A DNA stretch of 38,549 nucleotides from Akkermansiaceae bacterium (lineage in GTDB: Bacteria > Verrucomicrobiota > Verrucomicrobiia > Verrucomicrobiales > Akkermansiaceae), in the NCBI GenBank assembly GCA_903826205.1, contig CAIKDP010000023.1, positions 1 to 38,549 on the forward strand. The letters run 5' to 3'. A program made the translations under genes and the position numbers. This document shows, piece by piece, positions 23,060-30,995 of this stretch; the first letter of the stretch is position 1; each line of letters starts with the position of its first letter. Under the pieces are notes generated by a model, which searched no databases, was not told where the DNA came from, and saw only the letters and a program-made list of their open reading frames with translations.

Positions 23060-23791
23060 CTATCTGGCTTGCGGATTGGCTTTTTCGACGACGTCGCGGA
23101 ACCCGCGGAGTTGGCATTGGTCGCTGGCGGGGTCATCGAACAACACCTGCACGCTGCGTTTCCGGCCGGGGTGCGGCCAGAGGCCGGCACCGATGCGTTG
23201 CCATTCGCCGGCAAGGAAGGCATGGGCGGTCATGGTTGAGTGGTGGTTGGCTCCTACCGGCGGGTCGGTGATGACTTTGGATTCACCGCTCTTGAAGGCG
23301 TAGTCGGTTTGCTCCAGACGGATGCGCACCGGGTTGCGGCTCAGGTTGACAATCAACAACGAACCGGGCGGGAAAACCCGGGTGCTGTCATCAATGGGCA
23401 GGACTTTCCAGGTGCTGCGTCCGTCCTGCTCCTGTGGCAGGAACAACAATATGCATTCGCGCGCGCCGGCGGGCAGGGTGACGCGCCCCAATTGGGAGGC
23501 CGGTTGGTGGATGCTGGCGTGCTCCGCGAGAGTCGTGAACACCAGTTCCCTGCCTAACAACGTAAGCACGCTGCTTTCATGGTTGAGGTAGCCCTTGAGC
23601 GTGGCCGCCACCCCCGGAGCGGTCTCCTTCGCTGCCGCATCATGAATAAACAACCCGCCCTCGCCCGGCGGGGCCTCGAATGCCAGCAAGCGCACTTCCA
23701 CCCGACCGGCCGTCGCCGGTGCCTGACCCTGCGCGAGGGGACAACCCGCCGCAACCATGGCGGCGGCAATCGGCAACAGGTGACGTTTCAT
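23060..23791 (-). CDS. Secreted protein of unknown function
   Basis: I do not recognise this 243-aa protein. It starts with an export signal (KRHLLPIAAAMVAAGCPLAQGQA; the Cys could even be a lipid site). The mature part looks like beta-rich domains: RVEVRLLAFEAPPGEGGLFI, a stretch with YLNHESSVLTLLGRELVFTT, and RNPVRIRLEQTDYAFKSGES. Similar two-part small secreted proteins occur in Verrucomicrobia without known function. The ATG with the signal peptide was preferred over an upstream in-frame start. No operon partner is evident. Confidence 0.75.
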   Translation of the reverse strand: MKRHLLPIAAAMVAAGCPLAQGQAPATAGRVEVRLLAFEAPPGEGGLFIHDAAAKETAPGVAATLKGYLNHESSVLTLLGRELVFTTLAEHASIHQPASQLGRVTLPAGARECILLFLPQEQDGRSTWKVLPIDDSTRVFPPGSLLIVNLSRNPVRIRLEQTDYAFKSGESKVITDPPVGANHHSTMTAHAFLAGEWQRIGAGLWPHPGRKRSVQVLFDDPASDQCQLRGFRDVVEKANPQAR

Positions 23792-23972
23792 GCTCAGCCC
23801 CACCACACACCCTCCAACCAACTTCGTCAACCGCCAACCCGCGCCCTGGCCATCAAGCACAGGGCGATTGGCGTAATCCGTCTCTAACCAACCAATCTTG
23901 CCTGGAGTGAAGGCGGCGGGGTGGGGCACAAACGGCGCCGCCACTCAGGCCCGGCCGGAAATCGGTGGCTTG

Positions 23973-25346
23973 TCACTTCAAATCCGCCAGTGCCTGCAAC
24001 GCGAGTTTGCGCGCCTTGGGTTGGTTGAACTTGGGATCGGCGGCCGTGATGAAATCGGCTTTGGCGGCGTCCCGGCGGCCGAGGGCGAGCTGGGTGCGGC
24101 CGCGATTGAAGATCGGGTAGGCATCTTCGGGCGCCAACAGGATGGCGGCCTCATAGGCGGGAAGGGCCTCCGCCGCCCGTCCGAGAACCAGCAGACAGTC
24201 GCCGCGGCGGTTCTGCGCCTTGGCGGTGAGCGCGGATTTCTGCGCGTGCCCCGGCGGCAGGCACACGCCCAAGGAGTCCAGCACGAGTTCGCAGGTGTGC
24301 ATGGCGGCCTCGACCTTGGCTGAGGGCTCGCTGGTTTCCTTGAGGTTTTCCTTGGCGAGCTCCAGCAGGGTGTCCAGCGGGGCGGCGGCGTAATCGCCGG
24401 GCCCCCGGCTGGCGGCGGTGAGCTTGAGGGCGGCGATGCAATCGACGGCCTTGCCCGCGGCGGCCAGCTTGTTGATGGCAGCCGGCGTGGGTACGACCAC
24501 CAACCCGGCTTTCGGTGCTCCCACCGTGGCGTCTGCCGCCACGCCACCCGCGGCGGCGGGGCCGGCAAGATAGATGTCCTCGCCGACGAGTCGGGAGTAT
24601 TCGGCGGGAATCTGCGCGCCGGCGCTGCGTTCCATGACGCCGGCCCGCGTGCGTTTGAAGACCTGCTCGATGGTGAGGCCGGGGGTGCGCAGGTGCTTGA
24701 GCCACTCCTCGGTGTAAAGGCCGTTGGTGCCATCGCCATCTTGCGCGGTGTGCCCGGCATCGGTGGCAAATGCGATGAGCGAGCCGGCGGGCGGCTTCAT
24801 TTCCGCGAGCCCGCCGGGGTTGGCCACGTCGCGGGTGCGCGGGTTGCGGGCCACCGGCGTGCTGCGGCAGGCATCGAGAATGACAAGGTTGCAACGTCCG
24901 CCGGCGGCACTCATCTCGGCGATAACCTGTTCCGCGTTGAAAAGCTTGGTTTCCGCCAGCAGGCGCAGGGTGGTGTCGTCGGCTGCGCCGGGCTGATAGC
25001 CGGATTTCACTGGAATGAGGTAGTTCGAGCCGGCGACCTGGATGCCATGGCCGGCGTAGTAAAACAGGGCCACTTCCGCGCCGCGCAGTTTGCCGCGAAA
25101 CGCGGCCACCGCTTCCAACAATTCGTCACGGGTGAGGTTGTGCTCCTCGATCACGGCAAATCCAAGCCCGCGCAAGGTTTTGGCGACGGCCTTGGCATCG
25201 CTCACCGCGTTGCGCAGCGGTCCCACGCCCGTCTCATATTTGGCATTGCCAATCACCAGCGCCGTGCGCGGGCTGGGGGTCGGCGCGGCCGCCGCACCCG
25301 CAAGCGCGAGACCCGGAATGACGAACAACGCGAGGCGAATGGTCAT
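23973..25346 (-). CDS. Secreted caspase-like (peptidase C14) protein with TPR-like C-terminus
   Basis: A 457-aa protein with signal peptide (TIRLALFVIPGLALAGAAA) and a caspase/metacaspase p20-like domain: RTALVIGNAKYETGVGPLRN, ALFYYAGHGIQ with catalytic His100, and LVILDACRSTP with catalytic Cys160. A later TIEQVFKRTRAGV segment is typical of bacterial caspase-like proteins. The C-terminal 100 residues hold tetratricopeptide-like helices (KAQNRRGDCLLVLGRAAEAL, YPIFNRGRTQLALGRRDAAK). The predicted export places it in the periplasm. It is divergent from an NlpC/P60-like lipoprotein gene 114 bp away. The catalytic dyad is intact, so it is likely an active cysteine protease; the target is unknown. 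Confidence 0.88.
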   Translation of the reverse strand: MTIRLALFVIPGLALAGAAAAPTPSPRTALVIGNAKYETGVGPLRNAVSDAKAVAKTLRGLGFAVIEEHNLTRDELLEAVAAFRGKLRGAEVALFYYAGHGIQVAGSNYLIPVKSGYQPGAADDTTLRLLAETKLFNAEQVIAEMSAAGGRCNLVILDACRSTPVARNPRTRDVANPGGLAEMKPPAGSLIAFATDAGHTAQDGDGTNGLYTEEWLKHLRTPGLTIEQVFKRTRAGVMERSAGAQIPAEYSRLVGEDIYLAGPAAAGGVAADATVGAPKAGLVVVPTPAAINKLAAAGKAVDCIAALKLTAASRGPGDYAAAPLDTLLELAKENLKETSEPSAKVEAAMHTCELVLDSLGVCLPPGHAQKSALTAKAQNRRGDCLLVLGRAAEALPAYEAAILLAPEDAYPIFNRGRTQLALGRRDAAKADFITAADPKFNQPKARKLALQALADLK

Positions 25347-25460
25347 GGCCGTCAGCCTGCAAGGCGCGCCCCCGCAAGTCAATCTCAAGCAAGGTCGCCC
25401 ATACTCCGCGAGGCGATTCAAGGGATTGACCGCGCGCCACTCACCTTGCATCCTCCGCCC

Positions 25461-26288
25461 GTGAGAATTCTTTCCTTGCCCTTGCTGCTGCTCGTCACCG
25501 GCTGCGCCGTACCGCCACCGCCCACGGTGCCGCTCGTGCCGGGCGACGCCAACGCCCCCTCGCAGCTCACGCCCAGCGAGTCGATCGCCATCGCCCAACG
25601 TCTGGCCACCCACCCGTGGCGGCCGTTTTCTAACAACATGCTGCACGCCAAGGACCAGGCCGGCATTCGGGTCAACACGCCGGACGTCAGCCACGAACCG
25701 GGTTTGCCGCGCAAGGGGTGGTGGATTCCGGGCGAGGTCAACACCGGCATTCCCTACAAATGGGGTGGGTTTGATGACCCCGCCACGTTTGATGCGGCCA
25801 TCGCCAAGGGGCTGGCCGGCGGTGATGTTTCCTCTCCGGAAAAACGCCGGGCCGACAACACCGCCGTGAGCGCTCAGGCGGCCGGGGTCGATTGTTCCGG
25901 CTTCGTCTCTCGTTGTTTGAAGCTGCCCACCGTGCATGACACCACCCAACTGCCCGCCGTCTGCACGGAATTGCCCAGCGCGCGCGACTTGCGGCCGGGC
26001 GACCTGCTCAACATCCCGCACCGCCATGTGATTCTCTGCGCCGGTTGGTCCAATCCCGAGCACACCTGGATCTACTTTTACGAAACCGGCGGCGCTCCCG
26101 ACTATTGGAAACCCGGCCTCAAACAAGCGCCGTTGGACGCCCTGCTCGCCCTCGGCTACACACCGCTGCGCTATCGCGGCATGGCCCGCGAGGTCGCGCC
26201 GGACAGCAAGTCCGCCAAGGAAGTCCTCACCCGCGGCGTCAAAGCCACCGCCATGGCCGTGCCCCAACCGACCATCGGCGAGCCGTGA
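25461..26288 (+). CDS. NlpC/P60-like lipoprotein
   Basis: A 275-aa protein starting at GTG with a lipoprotein signal (RILSLPLLLLVTGC). A cysteine-peptidase-like core follows: GVDCSGFVSRCLKLP (catalytic Cys), ARDLRPGDLLNIPHRHVILC (catalytic His). This is the Cys...RPGDLL...H arrangement of NlpC/P60 cell-wall hydrolases. A long N-terminal region (about 30-110) with GIPYKWGGFDDPATFDAAI precedes it. It would act on peptidoglycan peptides at a membrane. It has no Shine-Dalgarno sequence; CATCCTCCGCCC lies directly before the start. Convergent with the next gene across a perfect palindrome. Confidence 0.82.
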   Translation: MRILSLPLLLLVTGCAVPPPPTVPLVPGDANAPSQLTPSESIAIAQRLATHPWRPFSNNMLHAKDQAGIRVNTPDVSHEPGLPRKGWWIPGEVNTGIPYKWGGFDDPATFDAAIAKGLAGGDVSSPEKRRADNTAVSAQAAGVDCSGFVSRCLKLPTVHDTTQLPAVCTELPSARDLRPGDLLNIPHRHVILCAGWSNPEHTWIYFYETGGAPDYWKPGLKQAPLDALLALGYTPLRYRGMAREVAPDSKSAKEVLTRGVKATAMAVPQPTIGEP

Positions 26289-26316
26289 AACCACAGGGCA
26301 CCCACTCCCATTCTAA

Positions 26317-26358
26317 CGCGACAATCCGGTGGTCCGATCGGACCACCGGATTGTCGCG
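26317..26358. terminator. Perfect 42-bp palindrome between convergent genes
   Basis: The sequence centred on CCGATCGG (26334-26341) reads identically on both strands from 26317 to 26358, with arms of 21 bp and no loop. It lies between the NlpC-like gene (ends 26288) and the SGNH gene (ends 26371), so it can terminate both transcripts. It lacks a T-tract. Its length and perfection exceed an ordinary terminator. Confidence 0.6.
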
Positions 26359-26370
26359 CGGCGGAGAGGG

Positions 26371-27117
26371 TTATTTATAGAACTCGCCGACGGCCTTGAT
26401 CCAGGCGTTGGCCATGAGTTGGTGGCCGGAGTAGGTGGGGTGCACGGCGTCCCAGACCCAGTATGTGGCGGGGGCCTGCTTGCAGGCGTCATCGAAGATC
26501 TGCTGGAGTTTCACCAGCGCGGCCTGGTGCTTGGTGGCGAGTTTGGCCACGATCGCCTGGCGTTGCTTGACGTCCTGGTCGCGCGCGTCGTTGTCCTTGT
26601 GGCCGTCCTTGGGCAGATAGAAGGGTTCGATCAAAACGAAGCGGATGTCCGGGTTGGTGGTTTTGGTGTCGGCTAACAATTTGTCATACGTTTGTTCGTA
26701 TTGGTCGAGCGGGATATTGCCGCTGTCGTTGATGCCGATCATGATGCTGAGCACGTCGGGTTTGAGGTCGAGAGTGTCCTTTTGCCAGCGGCCGGCGAGG
26801 TCGGTCACCTTGTTGCCGCTGCAGCCGCGGTTCATGAAAGTGAGGTTGCGCTCCGGATATTGTGCGCCGTATTTGGCCGCAATGATGAAACAATAGCCGT
26901 GGCCGAGAATGTGGTTGGGGTCGGCATTGCGGCCACGGTTGCCGTCGGTGATCGAGTCGCCTTGAAACAGGATTCGCGCGTTTTGCTTGAACACCGGCAG
27001 GTCGGTCACTTCCGCGGCGCGGGCGGCGCCGGTGATGATGGCCAGCGCGCCTAATACGGGCAGAATGAAATTGCGACGTGGTCCGGCAGTTTTGTTAGGT
27101 ATGGGTTGATAGGGCAT
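26371..27117 (-). CDS. Secreted SGNH/GDSL hydrolase
   Basis: A 248-aa exported esterase-type protein. The leader PRRNFILPVLGALAIITGAARA has twin arginines and may use Tat. SGNH blocks are ARILFQGDSITDG (Ser55), NRGCSG (Gly98), MIGINDSG (Asn130) and WDAVHPTYSGH (Asp223, His226). Such enzymes remove acyl groups from carbohydrates or act as esterases, which fits the polysaccharide-degrading neighbourhood (inference). The ATG used precedes the signal peptide. Confidence 0.9.
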   Translation of the reverse strand: MPYQPIPNKTAGPRRNFILPVLGALAIITGAARAAEVTDLPVFKQNARILFQGDSITDGNRGRNADPNHILGHGYCFIIAAKYGAQYPERNLTFMNRGCSGNKVTDLAGRWQKDTLDLKPDVLSIMIGINDSGNIPLDQYEQTYDKLLADTKTTNPDIRFVLIEPFYLPKDGHKDNDARDQDVKQRQAIVAKLATKHQAALVKLQQIFDDACKQAPATYWVWDAVHPTYSGHQLMANAWIKAVGEFYK

Positions 27118-27181
27118 GATGTCAAAACTTTACCGGTCATTTTCCGGGGTTCTTTCACGCGGTGCAGCCCTGTAGCGGTGG

Positions 27182-27258
27182 ACTGCGGCTGTGGGCAGTA
27201 GCTGCGGCTTCCAGCCGCAGTCTGGCGGGAAGTGGCCTGCGGCTGGAAGCCACAGTTA
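27182..27258. repeat. REP-like inverted repeats CTGCGGC/GCCGCAG
   Basis: CTGCGGC-TTCCA-GCCGCAG (27202-27220) is a perfect hairpin. The 15-bp arm at 27206-27220 is repeated inverted at 27237-27251, and another CTGCGGC lies at 27183. The cluster fills the gap between the divergent SGNH and ThuA genes. It is a different sequence family from the TAAGGAGC repeats. Confidence 0.7.
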
Positions 27259-27328
27259 CGGCTTTCGACCGCGATAACACCGGTGGATTGGCATTGCAAT
27301 CTGGGGCGGATATTCTAGCCTTTGCGCG

Positions 27329-28195
27329 ATGAAACCATTCCTTACGACATTGTTAGTTGCCGGCAGTCTGCTTTCCGGGCAGGCGGCGCCGATGCCAACC
27401 CTGATCATCGACGGCCAAAACAATCACGATTGGAAAGCCACCACTCCCGTGATGGGCAAGGTGCTGGAGGCCAGCGGCCTGTTCACGGTGGAGGTGGCCA
27501 CCGCCCCGGATGCCAAGAACCCGGCACTGGCGGACTTCAAGCCGGATTTTGCCAAATACAAGGTGATTGTGATGAATTACAACGGCGCGATGTGGGGGGA
27601 AGCCACGCGCAAGGCGTTTGAGGAATACATGGCCGGCGGTGGTGGTATGGTGGTGGTGCACGCCGCCGACAACTCGTTCACCGCCTGGCCGGCCTACAAT
27701 GAGATGATTGCGGTCGGCGGTTGGTATGGCCGCAACGAAAAGTCCGGTCCGTATCTGCGCTGGCGGGATGGCAAGCAGGTGTTGGATGACAAACCGGGTC
27801 CGGCCGGCCATCATGGCGCGGGACATGAGTATGTGCTGGACACCCGCGCGCCGCAGCATCCGATCATGGCCGGACTGCCGGCACAATGGATGCACGCATC
27901 GGACGAGTTGTATGATTTCATGCGTGGGCCGGCCAAGAACGCGACGATTCTGGCAACGGCATTCGCCGACCCGAAGTTTGGCGGCAGCGGCGAGCAGGAA
28001 GCCCAAGTCATTGTGATCAACTACGGCAAGGGCCGGGTGTTTCACCTCATGCTCGGCCACGGCCCGGAGGCGATGAAATGCGTCGGCTTCATCACCTTGC
28101 TGCAACGCGGCACCGAATGGGCGGCCACCGGCAAGGTGACCCAAAAAGTGCCGGCGGATTTTCCCAAGGCGGATGCGGTGAGCTTGCGCCAGTGA
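27329..28195 (+). CDS. Secreted ThuA-domain protein
   Basis: A 288-aa protein with signal peptide (KPFLTTLLVAGSLLSGQAA) and a ThuA-like glutamine-amidotransferase-fold domain: LIIDGQNNHDWKATTPVM, KYKVIVMNYNGAMWGEATRK, GGGGMVVVHAADNSF and GKGRVFHLMLGH. ThuA proteins are linked to trehalose and other sugar metabolism, and secreted forms abound in Planctomycetes and Verrucomicrobia. The catalytic role is not established. It lies upstream of a rhamnosidase-like gene on the same strand, separated by a REPIN. Confidence 0.9.
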   Translation: MKPFLTTLLVAGSLLSGQAAPMPTLIIDGQNNHDWKATTPVMGKVLEASGLFTVEVATAPDAKNPALADFKPDFAKYKVIVMNYNGAMWGEATRKAFEEYMAGGGGMVVVHAADNSFTAWPAYNEMIAVGGWYGRNEKSGPYLRWRDGKQVLDDKPGPAGHHGAGHEYVLDTRAPQHPIMAGLPAQWMHASDELYDFMRGPAKNATILATAFADPKFGGSGEQEAQVIVINYGKGRVFHLMLGHGPEAMKCVGFITLLQRGTEWAATGKVTQKVPADFPKADAVSLRQ

Positions 28196-28212
28196 GGGGC
28201 TCGCGTGGATGA

Positions 28213-28327
28213 TAAGGAGCCACCACATTCTTGTGGTGGTTGTGGAGGCAAGGTCCATGAGTACGCGCCGAAGACGTTGTTCATGGGCCGTTCCTCCACT
28301 CGACGACAGGAATGTCGTCGCTCCTTA
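28213..28327. repeat. REPIN-like 115-bp element
   Basis: The element runs from TAAGGAGC to CTCCTTA. It has a CCACCAC-N6-GTGGTGG hairpin at the left (28220-28239), a CGACGAC-N6-GTCGTCG hairpin at the right (28301-28320) and a central inverted repeat CATGAG...TTCATG with GCGCCGA conserved. The ends are inverted copies of each other over 27 bases with a few differences. It has exactly the length and order of the element at 41-155, in the opposite orientation. It sits between two secreted-enzyme genes. Confidence 0.85.
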
Positions 28328-28403
28328 GGTGCCATCGGAGCCGAGTGAGTTATGAGTCAGGTTTCGCTTGTCTTGTTAGCCCGGGCGCTCCATCCTCCGC
28401 CCG

Positions 28404-30236
28404 ATGACACAGCAAACAGTGAATCGGATGTGGCGGATGGCACTTGTGACCGCTGCCTTGATGACAGGTGGTGCCGGCGCGCAAGACGCCGCCATACCGT
28501 CCGTCAACGGGCAAACCGTCTTCACCCTCAAGATGACGCCCGTGGCACCCAAGGCGATCGTGTCGTCACAGGCGGTGGCCGATGCCGCCAAGCTGTTGGA
28601 AGGCAAGCCGGTGCTTTTTCAACCGGGGTCAGACGCGGCGGAAGTGGTGTTAGATTTTGGCCGTGAAATTGTCGGCACGGTCCGTTTTGGCGTGCGAGCG
28701 GAGGCCCCGTCCAAGCTTGAGATCCGCTACGGCGAAGCGCTGCAGGAAGTCCACCGCAACAATGACTACGCAGCCCGCTGGTACAAACGGCCGATCGATC
28801 ATCTGGAGGTGAAGGCCGGGCCGCAGGAACTGCGCAATTATGGCCGGCGGGCGTTTCGTTACCTGCGGTTGATCGTGCCCGCCGGTGCCGCGCCCATCAC
28901 GCTGGAAAGCGTGCAGGCGACCTTGCAGCATTATCCGGTCAACGAGGCGGGCGCCTTTTCCTGCTCGGATCCGCAACTCAATAAAATCTGGGAGCTCGCC
29001 GCCTACTCGACCAAGCTGTGCATGCAGCAATACTATGAGGACGGCATCAAGCGCGACGGCTTGCTGTGGATCTCCGACTATCGGGTGCAATATTTGTGCA
29101 ACGCCTTGTTGTACGGCGACCGCGATCTGGCGCGCAAGAGCCTGTTCCTGATGGCCGCCAGCCAAAACCCGGATGGCTCCCTGCCGGCCCAGGCCAGCCG
29201 CGCCGGTGCCAGCCAACACCCATCTAACATCAACTACATGCCCGGCATCCCGCGTGGCGTCAACAACTGGATTTTGGTCAACTACTGTCTGGACTACATC
29301 GGCTGTCTGCGCGACTACTACCGGTTCACCGGCGATAAGGATGCGTTGACGCAACTGTGGCCGGCGGTGCAGAAACTGCTGCCCTTTCTCCTGAAACAAG
29401 AGCCGGCCAACCTCAAGCCGTTGGGCAATTTCATCACCGACGGCCGCTACGGAGAAACGTGGTGGGGGTCCCACGGTGTGTTGGAAATGCAGTTTGCCAT
29501 TGCCATGCAGGATGCGTCCTACCTCGCGCAAGTGATGAATGACGATGCGCTGCGCCGCCAGTGCGATGACTACCTGCCGCGCCAACGCGAACGCATCATG
29601 AACACCTACTTCGATAAGGACGAACAGTTCTTCCTCGATGAGGCCGGCAAGAAACTCAGCACTTCGTGGCATGTCAATTCGTTCAGCGTACTGGCCGGCT
29701 TGGGGGACTACGCCAAACAGGCGCAACAACTCGACAAGACCTCCTCACAGGTGCGGCCGGCAACGGCCGGCTTCATGTTGTATTGGACGATGGAAGCCAA
29801 GTTCCGGGCGGGCATGACCGAGGCCGCCCTCAATGACATCCGCAAAATCTATGGCCACATGCTCAGCTTCGGCGCCACCACCACATGGGAAAAATGCGAC
29901 CTGACGGTGGGGGATCACCCTAACGAAACCGACGCGGCCGGCAGCCGCTGCCACGGGTGGTCGGCTGGTCCGGCCTATCTGCTGCCAGCCCACGTGTTAG
30001 GGGTGCAACCCGCGGAGCCGGGCTTTGCCTCCGTTGTGATCGAGCCCCGGTTAGGTGATTTGCAGTGGGCGGAGGGTGTTGTCCCCACGCCCAAAGGGCT
30101 CATCCGCTTGCGCTGGGAGCGTGGCTCCGCCCTGAGCGGATCCGTCACCCTGCCCGACGGCATGACTGGCGAAGTGAAATTGCCCGGCCGCAAAATCGCG
30201 CTCAAGGCGGGAGAGAATCGGATCAAGGCGGACTGA
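28404..30236 (+). CDS. Secreted alpha-L-rhamnosidase-like glycoside hydrolase (GH78)
   Basis: A 610-aa exported protein with a signal peptide (about 1-27). The N-terminal beta-sandwich contains VVLDFGREIVGTVRF and LEIRYGEAL. An (alpha/alpha)6 barrel follows, with EDGIKRDGLLWISDYRV (212-228), the equivalent of the GH78 catalytic loop that carries the acid residue. A C-terminal beta-sandwich has RLGDLQWAEGVVPTPKGLIR. The length is shorter than many GH78 enzymes, lacking extra N-terminal domains. It would release rhamnose from plant or algal glycans. An in-frame ATG at residue 9 is an alternative start. CATCCTCCGCCC stands just upstream, as before the NlpC-like gene. Confidence 0.85.
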   Translation: MTQQTVNRMWRMALVTAALMTGGAGAQDAAIPSVNGQTVFTLKMTPVAPKAIVSSQAVADAAKLLEGKPVLFQPGSDAAEVVLDFGREIVGTVRFGVRAEAPSKLEIRYGEALQEVHRNNDYAARWYKRPIDHLEVKAGPQELRNYGRRAFRYLRLIVPAGAAPITLESVQATLQHYPVNEAGAFSCSDPQLNKIWELAAYSTKLCMQQYYEDGIKRDGLLWISDYRVQYLCNALLYGDRDLARKSLFLMAASQNPDGSLPAQASRAGASQHPSNINYMPGIPRGVNNWILVNYCLDYIGCLRDYYRFTGDKDALTQLWPAVQKLLPFLLKQEPANLKPLGNFITDGRYGETWWGSHGVLEMQFAIAMQDASYLAQVMNDDALRRQCDDYLPRQRERIMNTYFDKDEQFFLDEAGKKLSTSWHVNSFSVLAGLGDYAKQAQQLDKTSSQVRPATAGFMLYWTMEAKFRAGMTEAALNDIRKIYGHMLSFGATTTWEKCDLTVGDHPNETDAAGSRCHGWSAGPAYLLPAHVLGVQPAEPGFASVVIEPRLGDLQWAEGVVPTPKGLIRLRWERGSALSGSVTLPDGMTGEVKLPGRKIALKAGENRIKAD

Positions 30237-30323
30237 GCCCGGCCGCACGTGGCGGCCTTGCCCGGCCCTCCGTCGCAACGCTTCCTGCGGAGCGCCGCCG
30301 CCAAGGGGCCGCCGGTTGGCAGG

Positions 30324-30995
30324 TTAACCAGGCAAGCGGATTTTTTCGCCGAGGAAATGCGGACGGGTGCCGAGGAGGTGGACATCGAGCCACATGAGGA
30401 CGCGCGCGCCGATTTCGCGCACCTTGGTTCTGATCCCGGCATGGGTGACCACATCGCGGGCGTTGAAGCCGTAGGCGTCGATGCCGTTGGCCTTGGCCAG
30501 ATAGATCGCGCGTTCATTTTGGAACCGCTGGCTGATGAAGAGAACCGAGGAGAGGCCGAAAATCTCCTTGGCCCGCACCACTGAATCGAACGTGCGCAGG
30601 CCGGCATAGTCGCAGACAATGCGCTGTGCCGGGATGCCCCGGTCGATGAGTGCCTGCTTCATTTTTCCCGGTTCGTTGTAGTATTTGCTGCTGTTATCCC
30701 CGGAGACGATGAGGGTTTCGATCTTCCCGGACGACCAGACTTTGGCCGCCGCATCGATGCGGTAACGGAAGTACAGGTTCTCCAGGCCATTGATCCGGTC
30801 GGTGGTGCCAAACACCAAACCCACGCGGGTTTTGGGCAGGGCGCCCACCTCATCAAACAAACGCCCGCGTGAGGCCCAGACCGCAGTGACGTTGGCATAG
30901 GCGATGACCCCAAGGCCTAACAAACCAAGTGCCAAGGCGGTGTACCACAGGCGTTTGAGCCAGCGGCGGGGCTTGGATTTGGCCTTGGCTTTCAT
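30324..30995 (-). CDS. SanA/YdcF-like membrane protein (DUF218)
   Basis: A 223-aa protein with a basic N-terminus, one membrane helix (LWYTALALGLLGLGVIAYA) and a DUF218 domain: RVGLVFGTTDRINGLENLYF, LIVSGDNSSKYYNEPGKMKQ and RTFDSVVRAKEIFG. SanA in Escherichia coli affects envelope barrier function and vancomycin sensitivity at high temperature; the chemistry is unknown. The ATG at 30995 overlaps the stop of the upstream lipid-kinase gene (ATGA), so the two are co-translated, which supports an envelope role. Confidence 0.88.
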   Translation of the reverse strand: MKAKAKSKPRRWLKRLWYTALALGLLGLGVIAYANVTAVWASRGRLFDEVGALPKTRVGLVFGTTDRINGLENLYFRYRIDAAAKVWSSGKIETLIVSGDNSSKYYNEPGKMKQALIDRGIPAQRIVCDYAGLRTFDSVVRAKEIFGLSSVLFISQRFQNERAIYLAKANGIDAYGFNARDVVTHAGIRTKVREIGARVLMWLDVHLLGTRPHFLGEKIRLPG

